The notes below the pieces were generated by a model. It saw only the letters and a program-made list of their open reading frames with translations. It had not been told where the DNA came from and ran no database searches. The position numbers were made by a program, and so were the translations under genes. A DNA stretch of 48,612 bases from Bacteroidales bacterium (GTDB lineage Bacteria > Bacteroidota > Bacteroidia > Bacteroidales > Tenuifilaceae): positions 1 to 48,612 of the forward strand of contig JAGPEQ010000013.1 in assembly GCA_018056955.1 (NCBI GenBank). Direction: 5' to 3'. Positions 26,551 to 35,713 of this stretch are shown in pieces (the stretch's first letter is position 1; every line of letters begins with the position of its first letter).

Positions 26551-26894
26551 AAAAAACAACAAGAATTAAAGGGTTTAAGCAAAGCGATGCTTCGACTAGC
26601 TCAGCATGACAAGTGAGCAGAAAGGAAGATAGGGCTTTTGTCATCCCGAGCAAAGTTGAGGGATCTCTTCAAAGGATTGAAGTGAAAAGAGCAATGAGAT
26701 GCTATGGCGAAGTCTATCCCTATAAATCGGGACTCTGCACGACAGCGTTTTGTTTCGCTTGTGCGTAACATGACAAAAAACCTTAACTAAACAACATTGG
26801 ATTTAAATTATTAAATCAAGAATAATTATCAATTCTTTTAGATTTTTTGGGTTATAATGCTACTCCATCCTTATAATAACCAATTTTTATACTT

Positions 26895-26926
26895 TTTGCC
26901 ATAATGGCTTAAAAGGCTTACCTTTG
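26895..26926 (+). promoter_or_regulatory. Promoter of mnmE
   Basis: TTTG (26895-26898), 20 bp, then TACCTTTG (26919-26926). The start near 26933 gives a leader of about 90 bases. Confidence 0.65.
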
Positions 26927-27023
26927 TACTATATAATTTTAGATGAATGACGATTAAAAGCAGTAATTGTTATTGCCAGTTTTGTAAAGTTTTATAGCCT
27001 GAACCAATTTAAGGGAACAATTC

Positions 27024-28427
27024 ATGACACTCGATACCACACAAACCATAGTTGCCATAGCCACACCGCCAGGAATGGGTGCAATAGCTGTTCTCCGTTT
27101 AAGCGGTGAACGCTCATTAGAGATTACCAGTTCTGTTTTCCGTCCTGCCAAAAAGGGGAAAAGCCTCAAGGAGCAGAAAGCCTATACCATTCACTACGGC
27201 TCCATTGTTGATGGTGACCGCGAGGTTGATCAGGTTCTGGTTAGCCTTTTCAGGGCGCCTCATAGCTACACGGGCGAGGATGTAGTTGAAATATCGTGCC
27301 ATGGTTCCACTGTTATCCAACAGCAACTGCTTGAGTTGCTTGTGCGCCATGGTGCACGGCTTGCACAGCCCGGTGAGTTTACATTAAGGGCTTTCATGAA
27401 TGGTAAAATTGATCTTTCGCAAGCCGAAGCCATTGCCGACCTGATAGCATCTACCAGTGAAACAGCCCGTCGGGTGGCGCTAAACCAGATGCGTGGCGGT
27501 ATTTCCAACAAGCTAGCAGTACTGAGAAATGAGCTGCTCAGGTTTACCGCACTTGTTGAGCTAGAGCTCGATTTTAGCGAGGAGGATGTAGAGTTTGCTA
27601 ACCGTAGTGAACTTGAAGGGTTGATAAATAGTATAATTTCAGAAATCGACAAGCTCTCGGCATCGTTCAGTCAGGGTAACGCCATTAAGATGGGTATACC
27701 TGTAACCATTGCCGGAAAACCCAACGTAGGTAAATCCACCCTGCTGAACCGCTTACTAAACGAGGAGAAGGCCATTGTTTCGGAAATTGCAGGAACTACA
27801 CGCGATGCCATTGAGGATACAATCCACCTGGGCGGAATTAACTTCCGCTTTACCGATACTGCAGGGCTAAGGCAAACCACCGATACGATTGAGAGCATCG
27901 GCATTGAAAGGGCTTTTGCAAAAATTGAAAAAGCACGCATAGTGCTTTACCTATCCGATGCACAAGCCAACCTTGATGAAATTATTAGCGAGGTTGAGGC
28001 CTTTGCTACCAAGCTTACCTCATCGCAAAACCTAATTGTGCTGGTAAACAAGGAGGATAAATCAACCCAGGCTCATGTTGAGAAGGTACTATCGGAGCTT
28101 GCAGGTAAAGGGTTTACTGCGCTGGCCCTTTCGGCAAAAGCCGGACATAATATTGAGCAATTACAGCAACTACTAATATCCATGGGTAAAGCCGATATGC
28201 CCGAGAACGAGGATGTTGTAGTAACCAGTATTAGACACTACAATGCCTTGCAATCGGCTCGAGCCAGTCTGACTCAGGTTTTGAATGGCCTACAGGCAAA
28301 CCTAAGCGGCGATTTGCTTGCCATTGATATTCACCAGGCCATTGATTACCTGGGTGAGATTACCGGAGAAATATCGAACGATGAAGTGCTTGGCTTCATC
28401 TTCTCAAAGTTTTGTATAGGAAAGTAG
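27024..28427 (+). CDS. mnmE: tRNA modification GTPase MnmE
   Basis: With MnmG it installs the carboxymethylaminomethyl group on U34 of certain tRNAs. The 467 residues have the full three-part layout: N-terminal folate-binding domain (TIVAIATPPGMGAIAVLRLS; SYTGEDVVEISCHGS), helical domain, and an inserted Ras-like G domain with GKPNVGKST, DTAGLR, NKED and SAKAG. The protein ends in FCIGK, the catalytic CxGK tail. It meets the next gene tail to tail, with one base between stop codons. Confidence 0.97.
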   Translation: MTLDTTQTIVAIATPPGMGAIAVLRLSGERSLEITSSVFRPAKKGKSLKEQKAYTIHYGSIVDGDREVDQVLVSLFRAPHSYTGEDVVEISCHGSTVIQQQLLELLVRHGARLAQPGEFTLRAFMNGKIDLSQAEAIADLIASTSETARRVALNQMRGGISNKLAVLRNELLRFTALVELELDFSEEDVEFANRSELEGLINSIISEIDKLSASFSQGNAIKMGIPVTIAGKPNVGKSTLLNRLLNEEKAIVSEIAGTTRDAIEDTIHLGGINFRFTDTAGLRQTTDTIESIGIERAFAKIEKARIVLYLSDAQANLDEIISEVEAFATKLTSSQNLIVLVNKEDKSTQAHVEKVLSELAGKGFTALALSAKAGHNIEQLQQLLISMGKADMPENEDVVVTSIRHYNALQSARASLTQVLNGLQANLSGDLLAIDIHQAIDYLGEITGEISNDEVLGFIFSKFCIGK

Positions 28428-28428
28428 T

Positions 28429-29292
28429 CTAGCTTACACGCATTTCCACAAAAACGGGCAAATGATCCGATGGAAACCTCTGCCTAAAGGCATCGTCGAT
28501 ATGGGCATGCCTTAAAATGTCAATTTTATTGCTATCAACAAAGCAATAGTCAATCCTATCGGTAAGCGGGCTGCTATAATCGAATCCGTTCCAGGTACCC
28601 ACTGGGCCGTAGTGCCCAATGGGTGATAAATCGTATGTATCGGCAAAATTTGATGTAACAGGAACTAATGAGCTATCAGTAGGAATCATATTGAAATCGC
28701 CGGTTATGACTACGGGCAAACCATCGGCAATTGCTGTAATCCGGTTTACCAGTAGTCTGGCTGAATTTTTGTGGGCTTCCTTTCCCATGTGGTCAAAGTG
28801 GGTGTTGAACAGGGCAAAGGTTTTTCCGCTAATTCTATCCTTAAAGATTGCCCATGTGCAAACCCTTTTACAGGCAGCATCCCAGCCAAGCGAAGGGGTA
28901 TCGGGGGTTTCCGATAACCAAAACGTTTTACTGAATAGCAGTTCGAACCTCTGGGTACTGTAGATGATTGCCGAGTATTCACCTAGCGTATCGCCATCAT
29001 CGCGACCCACTCCAATAAAACCATAACCGTTGAGCATCCCAGTTATATCAAGCAGCTGATGATGCAGCACTTCCTGTACGTTCAGAATATCGATGTTGTA
29101 AAACTTAACCATTTGAGCAACATGTTCCTTACGGTATGGCCATGCATTCAGCCCATCGGCGGGGTTATCGAACCTTATGTTAAAACTCATCACCCTAAAG
29201 CTATCGTTTTTGTTCGAATTGCAACCAACAGTAAAAAGTAGTGCAATAAACAAAACAGCAATACTGATATTGCTAAGCCTAAAATTTATCAT
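28429..29292 (-). CDS. Lipoprotein of the endonuclease/exonuclease/phosphatase family
   Basis: 287 residues with a lipobox (LLFTVGC, Cys24), so probably exported and lipid-anchored. EEP-fold motifs are VMSFNIRFDN, the metal-ligand NVQEVLHHQ, the GDFNMIPTDS loop and the C-terminal SDHLPVFVEM with the catalytic histidine. Members hydrolyse phosphodiesters of nucleic acids, lipids or sugars; the substrate cannot be told here. It is monocistronic. Confidence 0.88.
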   Translation of the reverse strand: MINFRLSNISIAVLFIALLFTVGCNSNKNDSFRVMSFNIRFDNPADGLNAWPYRKEHVAQMVKFYNIDILNVQEVLHHQLLDITGMLNGYGFIGVGRDDGDTLGEYSAIIYSTQRFELLFSKTFWLSETPDTPSLGWDAACKRVCTWAIFKDRISGKTFALFNTHFDHMGKEAHKNSARLLVNRITAIADGLPVVITGDFNMIPTDSSLVPVTSNFADTYDLSPIGHYGPVGTWNGFDYSSPLTDRIDYCFVDSNKIDILRHAHIDDAFRQRFPSDHLPVFVEMRVS

Positions 29293-29412
29293 GGTTTCCA
29301 GAATTTTTCAATTTAATTCCTTAAAAATACATCAATTTTATTCCATTTTTACTATAAAACTTGATTTTTTTAATGGTTGATTTGTATATTGTGAAGCATA
29401 TTAATAACATCC

Positions 29413-30810
29413 ATGATAAGTTTTATACTTAACGACAAACCTGTAAACACCTCATGTAACCCGGGAATGAGTTTACTGGATTTTATCCGTTACGAGTCAA
29501 ACCTACCCGGGACAAAAATTGGGTGCAGGGAGGGCGATTGCGGTGCCTGCACAGTACTTATAGGCGAACTAACAAACGATACAGTTGAATACCGAAGCGT
29601 TACATCGTGTTTGTACCCATTAATTAACGCTCACGGTAAGCATGTTGTAACCATAGAGGGTATCAACTTAAGCAATACGCTTAGTCCGGTTCAGCAGGCA
29701 ATGGCCGATAATGCCGCTACCCAGTGCGGATTTTGCACTCCCGGATTTGTAATGTCGTTCACCGCATTTTGCATGAACCACGAAACTCCTACTACTGAGC
29801 GTGCCATTGAGGCAGTGGCCGGAAACATATGTAGGTGTACCGGATACAAATCCATAGAGCGGGCTGCAGCCGATATTGCAAGGGTAATGCAGGAAAAGAA
29901 GATATCAAACCCCGTTGGTTGGCTTGTTGGCAAAGGCTATCTTCCCAACTACTTTCTGGAAGTTCCAGGTAAACTTAAGCAAATTAAGGCTTTTGATGAT
30001 GAAAGCAGTAGCACCTCACAGCTGATAGCCGGAGGAACCGACCTTATGGTTCAACGCCCCGAGAGTATCTACGAACAAAAAGTAAAATCGACCTTGGATG
30101 GACATCTCCCCAAGGAAATTACATTAAACGATTGCACCTGCACCGTTGGCGGTGCAACCCGGGTGAGCGACCTGGTTGCTTCAGCAGAGCTGATGGAGCG
30201 TTTCCCTCACCTTAAGGAGTACCTGATGCTGGTTTCGTCGGAGCCCATCAGGAACATGGCTACCATTGCGGGAAACATAGTGAACGCCTCGCCAATTGGT
30301 GATTTAAGTGTGATGCTATTGGCATTAAATGCTCAAATAACCTCGGTTTCCGATGGAAAAACGCGCCAGCAACCGTTAAACCAGCTCTTTAAAGGCTACA
30401 AGCAACTGAACCTGAATGCTGGCGAGGTAATTCAGTACATCACCTTTGAGCTGCCAAAGAGCACTACTCAATTCAGCTTTGAAAAGGTAAGCAAACGAAA
30501 ATACCTTGATATTGCAAGCGTAAACAGTGCAATGCTTATCGAAGTCGAGAACGGAAAGGTAAAAAAGTGCCGGATATCGGCAGGTGGGGTTGCCCCAATC
30601 CCTTTATATCTGCACCAAACATCAAACTATCTTTCTGGTAAGGAAATCAATTCACAATCTGTAACCCAAGCAATAACAATTATGCACGATGAGATATCGC
30701 CCATTAGCGATATCCGTGGAACCGCAGAGTATAAGAAGTTGCTTCTAAAACAGCTTTTCCTGGCACACCTGCAAAGGTTTTTGGGAAAACAGTTTGACCA
30801 GATTTTTTAA
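29413..30810 (+). CDS. xdhA: Xanthine dehydrogenase small subunit (2Fe-2S and FAD)
   Basis: 465 residues. The N-terminal plant-type ferredoxin part has CREGDCGACTVLIG (about 38-51); the second 2Fe-2S domain has QCGFCTPGFVMS and GNICRCTGY. From about residue 185 an FAD-binding domain of the CO-dehydrogenase flavoprotein type follows (LIAGGTDLMVQ; SSEPIRNMATIAGNIVNASP). It passes electrons from the molybdenum subunit encoded 11 bp downstream to an acceptor such as NAD. Together they are likely to oxidise hypoxanthine or xanthine. Confidence 0.92.
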   Translation: MISFILNDKPVNTSCNPGMSLLDFIRYESNLPGTKIGCREGDCGACTVLIGELTNDTVEYRSVTSCLYPLINAHGKHVVTIEGINLSNTLSPVQQAMADNAATQCGFCTPGFVMSFTAFCMNHETPTTERAIEAVAGNICRCTGYKSIERAAADIARVMQEKKISNPVGWLVGKGYLPNYFLEVPGKLKQIKAFDDESSSTSQLIAGGTDLMVQRPESIYEQKVKSTLDGHLPKEITLNDCTCTVGGATRVSDLVASAELMERFPHLKEYLMLVSSEPIRNMATIAGNIVNASPIGDLSVMLLALNAQITSVSDGKTRQQPLNQLFKGYKQLNLNAGEVIQYITFELPKSTTQFSFEKVSKRKYLDIASVNSAMLIEVENGKVKKCRISAGGVAPIPLYLHQTSNYLSGKEINSQSVTQAITIMHDEISPISDIRGTAEYKKLLLKQLFLAHLQRFLGKQFDQIF

Positions 30811-30821
30811 GGCTAACAGTG

Positions 30822-33077
30822 ATGAAAAATATCGATACCATAGGTCATGTAACGGGAAAATCGGTTTACCTCGACGATATCCCAACCATTTCGGGTACAT
30901 TGCATGCAGCAGTTGTAGGCTCAGCCATTGCCCACGGTAAAATTTTAAAGGTTGATACCACGGAGGCACTAAGGCTGGATGGCGTGGTAAAAGTCATCAC
31001 CTGCACCGATATTCCGGGCGAAAACCAGATAGGAGGAATAGTTGAGGACGAAACCCTGCTTGCCGAGGGCGAAGTCCACTACCAGGGTCAACCCATAGCT
31101 GTGGTTATTGCAAAAACCGAGCGCGACGCCCACAAAGCAGCCAAAATGGTTCGGATTGATTACCAGGAACTGGAACCGGTAACCGACCCACGCATTGCAA
31201 AGGAAAAGGGGTTACTGCTCATACCACCCCGAACCTTCAGCATGGGTAACCCCAATGAGGTATGGAGCCAATGTAAATACATTGTGGAGGATAGCATTGA
31301 GTTGGGCGGACAGGAACACCTGTACATTGAAACCCAAGGGGCTTACGCCTATCCCGTTGAGGGTGGCTATATTAAGGTTCACTCATCGACCCAGGGACCT
31401 ACAGCCGTTCAAAAAACGGTTGCTCGTGTTCTAGGATTACCCATGAACCTTATTGAGGTTGATGTGGTTAGGCTTGGTGGTGGTTTTGGGGGCAAGGAGG
31501 ATCAGGCTTCAGGATTTGCAGCCATGGCTGCACTTGCTGCTCATATTACCGGCAAACCGGTAAAACTGGTTCTACCCCGTCACGACGATATGCGAATGAC
31601 CGGAAAACGTCACCCCTACAGCGGCGATTTCAGGATTGGGCTAACCGCTGACCTCAAGATATTGGCCTTTGAAACAACCCTGTACCAAAACGGCGGCGCC
31701 GCAGCCGACCTCTCGCCAGCTATCATGGAGCGAACGCTCTTCCACTCCACTGGTTCTTACTATATCCCTAACACGCGAGTAACCGTGTATAGCTGCAAAA
31801 CCAACCTTCCGCCCAATACTGCGTTTCGTGGTTTTGGTGGGCCTCAGGGAATGTTTGTAATTGAAAGCGCCATTGCTAAAGCAGCCGAAACCATTGGTGT
31901 AAGCGCAATTGAAATCCAACAGGCAAACCTGCTAAAAGAGAACGATGAATTCCAGTACGGGCAAAAGGCCGAAAACGTAAACGCCCGTAAGTGCTTTGCC
32001 CTTGCATCGGAAAGGTTTGACCTTGAGAATCTCCGTAAATCCATTGATAATTACAACCAAAACAACAAGTACAGCAAAAGGGGCTTGGCGGTTATGCCGC
32101 TCTGCTTTGGCATATCGTTTACCAACACAGCAATGAACCAGGCTCGCGCCCTTGTTCATATTTACCAGGATGGCAGCGTTTCAGTAAGCACTGGAGCCAT
32201 TGAAATGGGACAAGGTGTGAACACCAAAATGGCGCAGGTAGCATCCATTCTGCTGGGGATTGATATTAGCCGGGTAAAGATTCATTCTACCAATACAACA
32301 AGGGTTGCAAACACCTCACCAACGGCTGCCAGTAGCGGTGCCGACCTGAACGGCAATGCACTACGAATTGCCATTGCTGCCCTAAAAAAACGGTTGCTTA
32401 AGGTAGCCGCCGAACTACTGGAATGCAGCGATGATGAGCTGAACATTGAAAACGAAACGGTTATCCGTAACGGTGCACCCACAGCCCTGAAATGGAACGA
32501 GCTGGTTAAAAAGGCACACCTGAAAAGGGTTGCGCTAACTGAGAACGGTCACTATGCCACTCCGGTTATCTACTTTGATAAAACAAAGGAGAAAGGACAC
32601 CCCTTTGCCTACCATGTTTATGGGACAGGAGTTGTTACAGTAACGTTGGACTGCATCAGGGGAACCTATACCATTGATGATGTTTACATTGTACACGACT
32701 TTGGCAATAGCATAAACCCACTGATTGACCTTGGACAGGTTGAGGGTGCTGTAGTGCAAGGGATAGGATGGCTAACCCTTGAGGAGTTAGCCTTTGACTC
32801 CAAGGGCCGATTGCTTTCCAATAGCCTATCCACCTACAAGGTACCCGATATTCACTTTGCACCCAAAAGCATACAGTGCATCCCGCTGCCCACCAATGGC
32901 CCGGAATTGGCAGTACTACGTTCAAAAGCCATTGGCGAACCACCATTCATGTACGGCATAGCAGCCTACTTCGCCATTCACAATGCCATTAAGGCCTTTA
33001 ACCCACACTATAGCATAAAGCTCACTGCACCCCTAACCCCTGAAAGGGTTTTAATGAATCTGTACCAGGGGAGGTAG
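30822..33077 (+). CDS. xdhB: Xanthine dehydrogenase molybdenum subunit
   Basis: 751 residues from the ATG at 30822; a GTG directly before it would add one residue. The start VTGKSVYLDDIP is typical of the large subunit. Active-site positions known from bovine XDH are all present: Glu226 in GGGFGGKED, Arg336 in AFRGFGGPQ and Glu706 in GEPPFMYG. The Moco-binding MGQGVNTKMAQVAS and SPTAASSGADLNG are also seen. The glutamate/arginine pair supports a purine rather than an aldehyde substrate. Maturation would need a MocA-like protein, and one lies 3 kb downstream. Confidence 0.92.
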   Translation: MKNIDTIGHVTGKSVYLDDIPTISGTLHAAVVGSAIAHGKILKVDTTEALRLDGVVKVITCTDIPGENQIGGIVEDETLLAEGEVHYQGQPIAVVIAKTERDAHKAAKMVRIDYQELEPVTDPRIAKEKGLLLIPPRTFSMGNPNEVWSQCKYIVEDSIELGGQEHLYIETQGAYAYPVEGGYIKVHSSTQGPTAVQKTVARVLGLPMNLIEVDVVRLGGGFGGKEDQASGFAAMAALAAHITGKPVKLVLPRHDDMRMTGKRHPYSGDFRIGLTADLKILAFETTLYQNGGAAADLSPAIMERTLFHSTGSYYIPNTRVTVYSCKTNLPPNTAFRGFGGPQGMFVIESAIAKAAETIGVSAIEIQQANLLKENDEFQYGQKAENVNARKCFALASERFDLENLRKSIDNYNQNNKYSKRGLAVMPLCFGISFTNTAMNQARALVHIYQDGSVSVSTGAIEMGQGVNTKMAQVASILLGIDISRVKIHSTNTTRVANTSPTAASSGADLNGNALRIAIAALKKRLLKVAAELLECSDDELNIENETVIRNGAPTALKWNELVKKAHLKRVALTENGHYATPVIYFDKTKEKGHPFAYHVYGTGVVTVTLDCIRGTYTIDDVYIVHDFGNSINPLIDLGQVEGAVVQGIGWLTLEELAFDSKGRLLSNSLSTYKVPDIHFAPKSIQCIPLPTNGPELAVLRSKAIGEPPFMYGIAAYFAIHNAIKAFNPHYSIKLTAPLTPERVLMNLYQGR

Positions 33078-33083
33078 GGTTTG

Positions 33084-33111
33084 GTGTTTAGTGTTTAGTG
33101 TTTAGTGTTTG
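33084..33111 (+). repeat. Heptanucleotide tandem repeat, GTGTTTA family
   Basis: Three GTGTTTA units and one GTGTTTG begin 6 bases after the xdhB stop. The rest of the gap to 33373 shows no gene. Confidence 0.9.
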
Positions 33112-33373
33112 GTTAATCCAAAACTTTGTAAATCCAATAAATCAGCATAATCTGCGTTCTATTAAGCTCACTATCAATCATCAACGAACGACTTCATTGG
33201 TTAGGTAAAATAGTAAGCAAAAAGTTAAAGGTCCGTTTGATGATTTGTAATTTTTTTTAAATTAGCTATCGTATAAGTCTTTCAATTATCAGATCTATAC
33301 ACCCAAATTAGATGTATAAGAATGATTTTTTAGGATATAAACGAGTTAGACGATAATACTGGAGGTTAATAAT

Positions 33374-33936
33374 ATGAAGAAATTGAAGTACTTTTTGATG
33401 CCTGTGTTTTTTTTCTTCTTTTTTATCCCACTTTTCTCCGTGCACAAGCAGCGGTTGAAACTTACAAGCAGGCAATTCGCTTAAAACCTAATTATGTAGA
33501 GGCATACTATAAACTGGGGATGGATTATGTCAATCTCGGGCGCTACACCGAAGCGGTTGAAGCTTACAAGCAGGCGATTCGCTTAAAGCCTGATTATGCA
33601 GATGCACACTTTAATCTGGGATTAACTTATGGCCAGCTCGGGCGCTACACCGAAGCGGTTGAAGCTTACAAGCAGGCAATTCGCATAGAGCCTGATGATG
33701 CAGAAGCACACAACAACCTGGGTACTGCTTATGACAAACTCGGGCGCTACACCGAAGCGGTTGAAGCTTTCAAGCAGGCGATTCGCTTAAAGCCTGATTT
33801 GGCAATGGTACACTATAATCTGGGAGTGGCTTATTTGCATGTAGGAGATAAGAGTTCTGCATTTGAAGTGTACAAAATTCTCAAAGAATTGGACAAAGAT
33901 TTATCCAACAAATTGTTCAACCTAATTTACAAATAA
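33374..33936 (+). pseudogene. Secreted TPR protein, frame broken at a T8 tract
   Basis: From ATG 33374 the frame gives MKKLKYFLMPVF and then stops within 40 codons. The TPR frame is open from 33373 through 33936 but has no start before 33520. Adding one T to the T8 run at 33407-33414 joins both into one product with a signal peptide ending LRAQA and four 34-residue TPR units (period 102 bp at 33451, 33553, 33655, 33757). The cause could be a sequencing or assembly error, a phase-variable tract, transcriptional slippage or real decay. An internal start at 33520 would give a 138-residue cytoplasmic form. Role unknown; TPRs bind proteins. Confidence 0.75.
33451..33858 (+). repeat. Four 102-bp TPR-coding tandem repeats
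   Basis: GCGGTTGAA recurs at 33451, 33553, 33655 and 33757 and the surrounding DNA is nearly identical between units, so the copies are recently duplicated or homogenised. Confidence 0.85.
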
Positions 33937-33961
33937 GCGGAATAGAAAACGGTAAGAAGTA

Positions 33962-34058
33962 GCCTAACAGCATATAAAAGTGAAAACAAAGTTTTCCATA
34001 ATTGCTCTTGTTAGCGCGCGTAAGCGATGTTAAATGGAGTATAAGCCTAACGCAGCGT
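33962..34058. repeat. Nested inverted repeats, attC-like
   Basis: GCCTAACA (33962-33969) faces TGTTAGC (34009-34015). Between them GAAAAC (33982-33987) pairs with GTTTTC (33991-33996). A third GCCTAACG follows near 34047. No gene is seen in 33937-34316. Confidence 0.35.
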
Positions 34059-34316
34059 TTCAGCCGGACATAAAAAAGTTTTTGTACTTGCTTGAACAAG
34101 TGGATTTTTTACTACATTTACTGAAAGTTATCGTACGGAGTGGCGTATATTGCACGCGTCCGCAGACGCACAAGAGCGAGGGATGAATTTTTTATTTAAT
34201 ATCAAACTAATGATCTGACAAATAGGAATGTATATATTGAAGGATAGGGTTTTAAGTAATTATTTTGAATAATTTAACTTAAAAGTGAAACAAAAAATTG
34301 CATAATTCGGTTATAA

Positions 34317-34853
34317 GTGAATACATTTGCAATCGAAATATGGTATGATGAAGGAAGCATTTGCACATTCTACACCGTCAGGTGGGTTACAGATGATGAC
34401 AATGCACCATCAGAAACGGATAGGTTTTTTGATACCTATGCTGTGCCTGAGCATCCATTAAATGAAAAGGCAATGCAATTGTTTCGATTGATAACCGAAA
34501 GCATTGGCAACAGATACGGAGCAACAAATGATTTTTTTGACAGAATAGTAAACAAAGCACAAGAATTGCCTCCAAAACAAAAACAATGGGTAGAAGAAAT
34601 AAAAGACTTAGGCATCAATTTTCCACTGAGGTTATTTTGTTATCGGGTAACCGAAAATATTGTTATTCTTTTCAACGGTGGGATTAAGGAATCGCAAGCA
34701 TCACAAGAAAGCAAAAATTTAAGAATGAAGTTTTATGAAGCACAAACCTTTGTCAAAAAAATTGAAGAAGCATTACAATCTCAAATGATTAAAATCTCTG
34801 ATAACGGTAGGTATTTACAAAACTTTGACGGGACAACTGACATAATACTATAA
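34317..34853 (+). CDS. HigB/RelE-like toxin of a probable TAC module
   Basis: 178 residues from a GTG start; no ATG is in frame upstream. The strongest signal is FPLRLFCYRVTENIVILFNG (about 102-121) with GGIKES following, the beta-strand core and arginine-containing segment typical of RelE/HigB-type ribosome-dependent RNases. The C-terminal helix EAQTFVKKIEEAL also fits. A helix-turn-helix gene starts 4 bp after the stop and a third gene overlaps that. Order toxin, antitoxin, chaperone matches the mycobacterial HigB-HigA-SecB system. The N-terminal 60 residues are not recognised. Expected to be held inactive by the next gene product. Confidence 0.72.
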   Translation: MNTFAIEIWYDEGSICTFYTVRWVTDDDNAPSETDRFFDTYAVPEHPLNEKAMQLFRLITESIGNRYGATNDFFDRIVNKAQELPPKQKQWVEEIKDLGINFPLRLFCYRVTENIVILFNGGIKESQASQESKNLRMKFYEAQTFVKKIEEALQSQMIKISDNGRYLQNFDGTTDIIL

Positions 34854-34857
34854 GACA

Positions 34858-35271
34858 ATGAGAAGCAAGACAGTAGATAGATTGCTGAAAAGCACACCTA
34901 AAGATGTTGAAATCTTTGTGGATTGGTATGCTGACTTAGTGGTTCGCATTAATCAACTATTGCGTGAAAAAAATATCAGTAAAAAGGAACTGTCTGTAAA
35001 GATGAATAAGAAACCATCTGAAATTTCCAAATGGCTAAACGGTGAGCACAATTTCACCTTACGTTCACTAGCAAAATTATCGGCTGAATTGGGAGTACCT
35101 TTAATAGAAGTGACGAAGAAAAAAGTACAGACAGAATTTGTTGAAGATGGCTTTGTGTGCAGAGTTCACACTTTTGTGAGTTATACAAAACTAAACACAA
35201 AAACCACTGAAAATGTTTGGCAATGTGCCGAAGAAACTGAACCCTATAATGAATTAAGCAATGCAGGATAA
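34858..35271 (+). CDS. HigA/XRE-type antitoxin with chaperone-dependence-like tail
   Basis: 137 residues with a Cro/CI helix-turn-helix at about 27-86 (VRINQLLREK, KELSVKMNKKPSEISKWLNG, FTLRSLAKLSAELGVPL). A 50-residue tail follows, ending in WQCAEETEPYNELSNAG. Simple HigA proteins usually end near the DNA-binding domain. A tail with aromatic residues is what chaperone-addicted antitoxins carry for SecB binding. It probably neutralises the upstream toxin and represses the operon. Its last 11 bases overlap the next gene. Confidence 0.82.
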   Translation: MRSKTVDRLLKSTPKDVEIFVDWYADLVVRINQLLREKNISKKELSVKMNKKPSEISKWLNGEHNFTLRSLAKLSAELGVPLIEVTKKKVQTEFVEDGFVCRVHTFVSYTKLNTKTTENVWQCAEETEPYNELSNAG

Positions 35272-35713
35272 AAATGTTTTTGATCCAGAAAAGATTGCTT
35301 TGATTGATTTCAAAATGATTAAAGGACAGGTGAACACTCCTGAAAATTTTGACATTAACAAAGTTGTCGGATACCATTTGGACAACTCCTTGCAATTGAG
35401 CTTTAACCTTGACGATAAATTGGCTAAAGCAGATTTCACTGTTAACGTAAAAACCGACAGCAAGGGCGAAAATGAAAGCGAAGCAACAGGAAATTTCCAT
35501 TTAATATTTATTTACAGAATTGAAAATTTAGAAGAGCTTACTATACTGAAAAAAAATAAGCGTTTAAATCTAAATCCGGGTTTGGCAAATGCACTTTCAT
35601 CTGTAACCTATTCTACATCAAGAGGGATTCTTATAACCCGACTGCAAGGCACGGCTTTGCAAAACTTTGTTTTACCCATTATCAACCCGAACAAGTTGCT
35701 TCACAATAAGTAA
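35261..35713 (+). CDS. SecB-like chaperone of the toxin-antitoxin cassette
   Basis: 150 residues. The pattern of beta-rich N-terminal part (YHLDNSLQLSFNLDD, KADFTVNVKTDS, GNFHLIFIYRIENLEEL) followed by helical LANALSSVTYSTSRGILITR and the end LPIINPNKLL resembles SecB: beta-sheet, then helix, then a proline-containing C-terminus. The start overlaps the antitoxin gene by 11 bp, so expression is coupled. In TAC systems this chaperone folds the antitoxin. The match is by eye and pattern, not by alignment score. Confidence 0.62.
   Translation: MQDKNVFDPEKIALIDFKMIKGQVNTPENFDINKVVGYHLDNSLQLSFNLDDKLAKADFTVNVKTDSKGENESEATGNFHLIFIYRIENLEELTILKKNKRLNLNPGLANALSSVTYSTSRGILITRLQGTALQNFVLPIINPNKLLHNK

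Larger units (their letters stand above)
25780..26690. repeat. Composite repeat region without genes
   Basis: The stretch holds fragments that read as dispersed repetitive DNA: a CATCCTGAGCGCAGCGAAGG-type word near 25790, two copies of a ~150-bp unit, a two-stem hairpin at 26110-26154, and a further TCATCCCGAGCAAAG word near 26641. One 87-codon open frame crosses it but shows no protein-like character. The remaining 26700-26890 is AT-rich with nothing recognised. Confidence 0.7.

Noticed and set aside
35054-35500. 148-codon open frame opposite the antitoxin and SecB-like genes
   Set aside because: Shadow of two overlapping real genes; no start signal or protein-like motifs.
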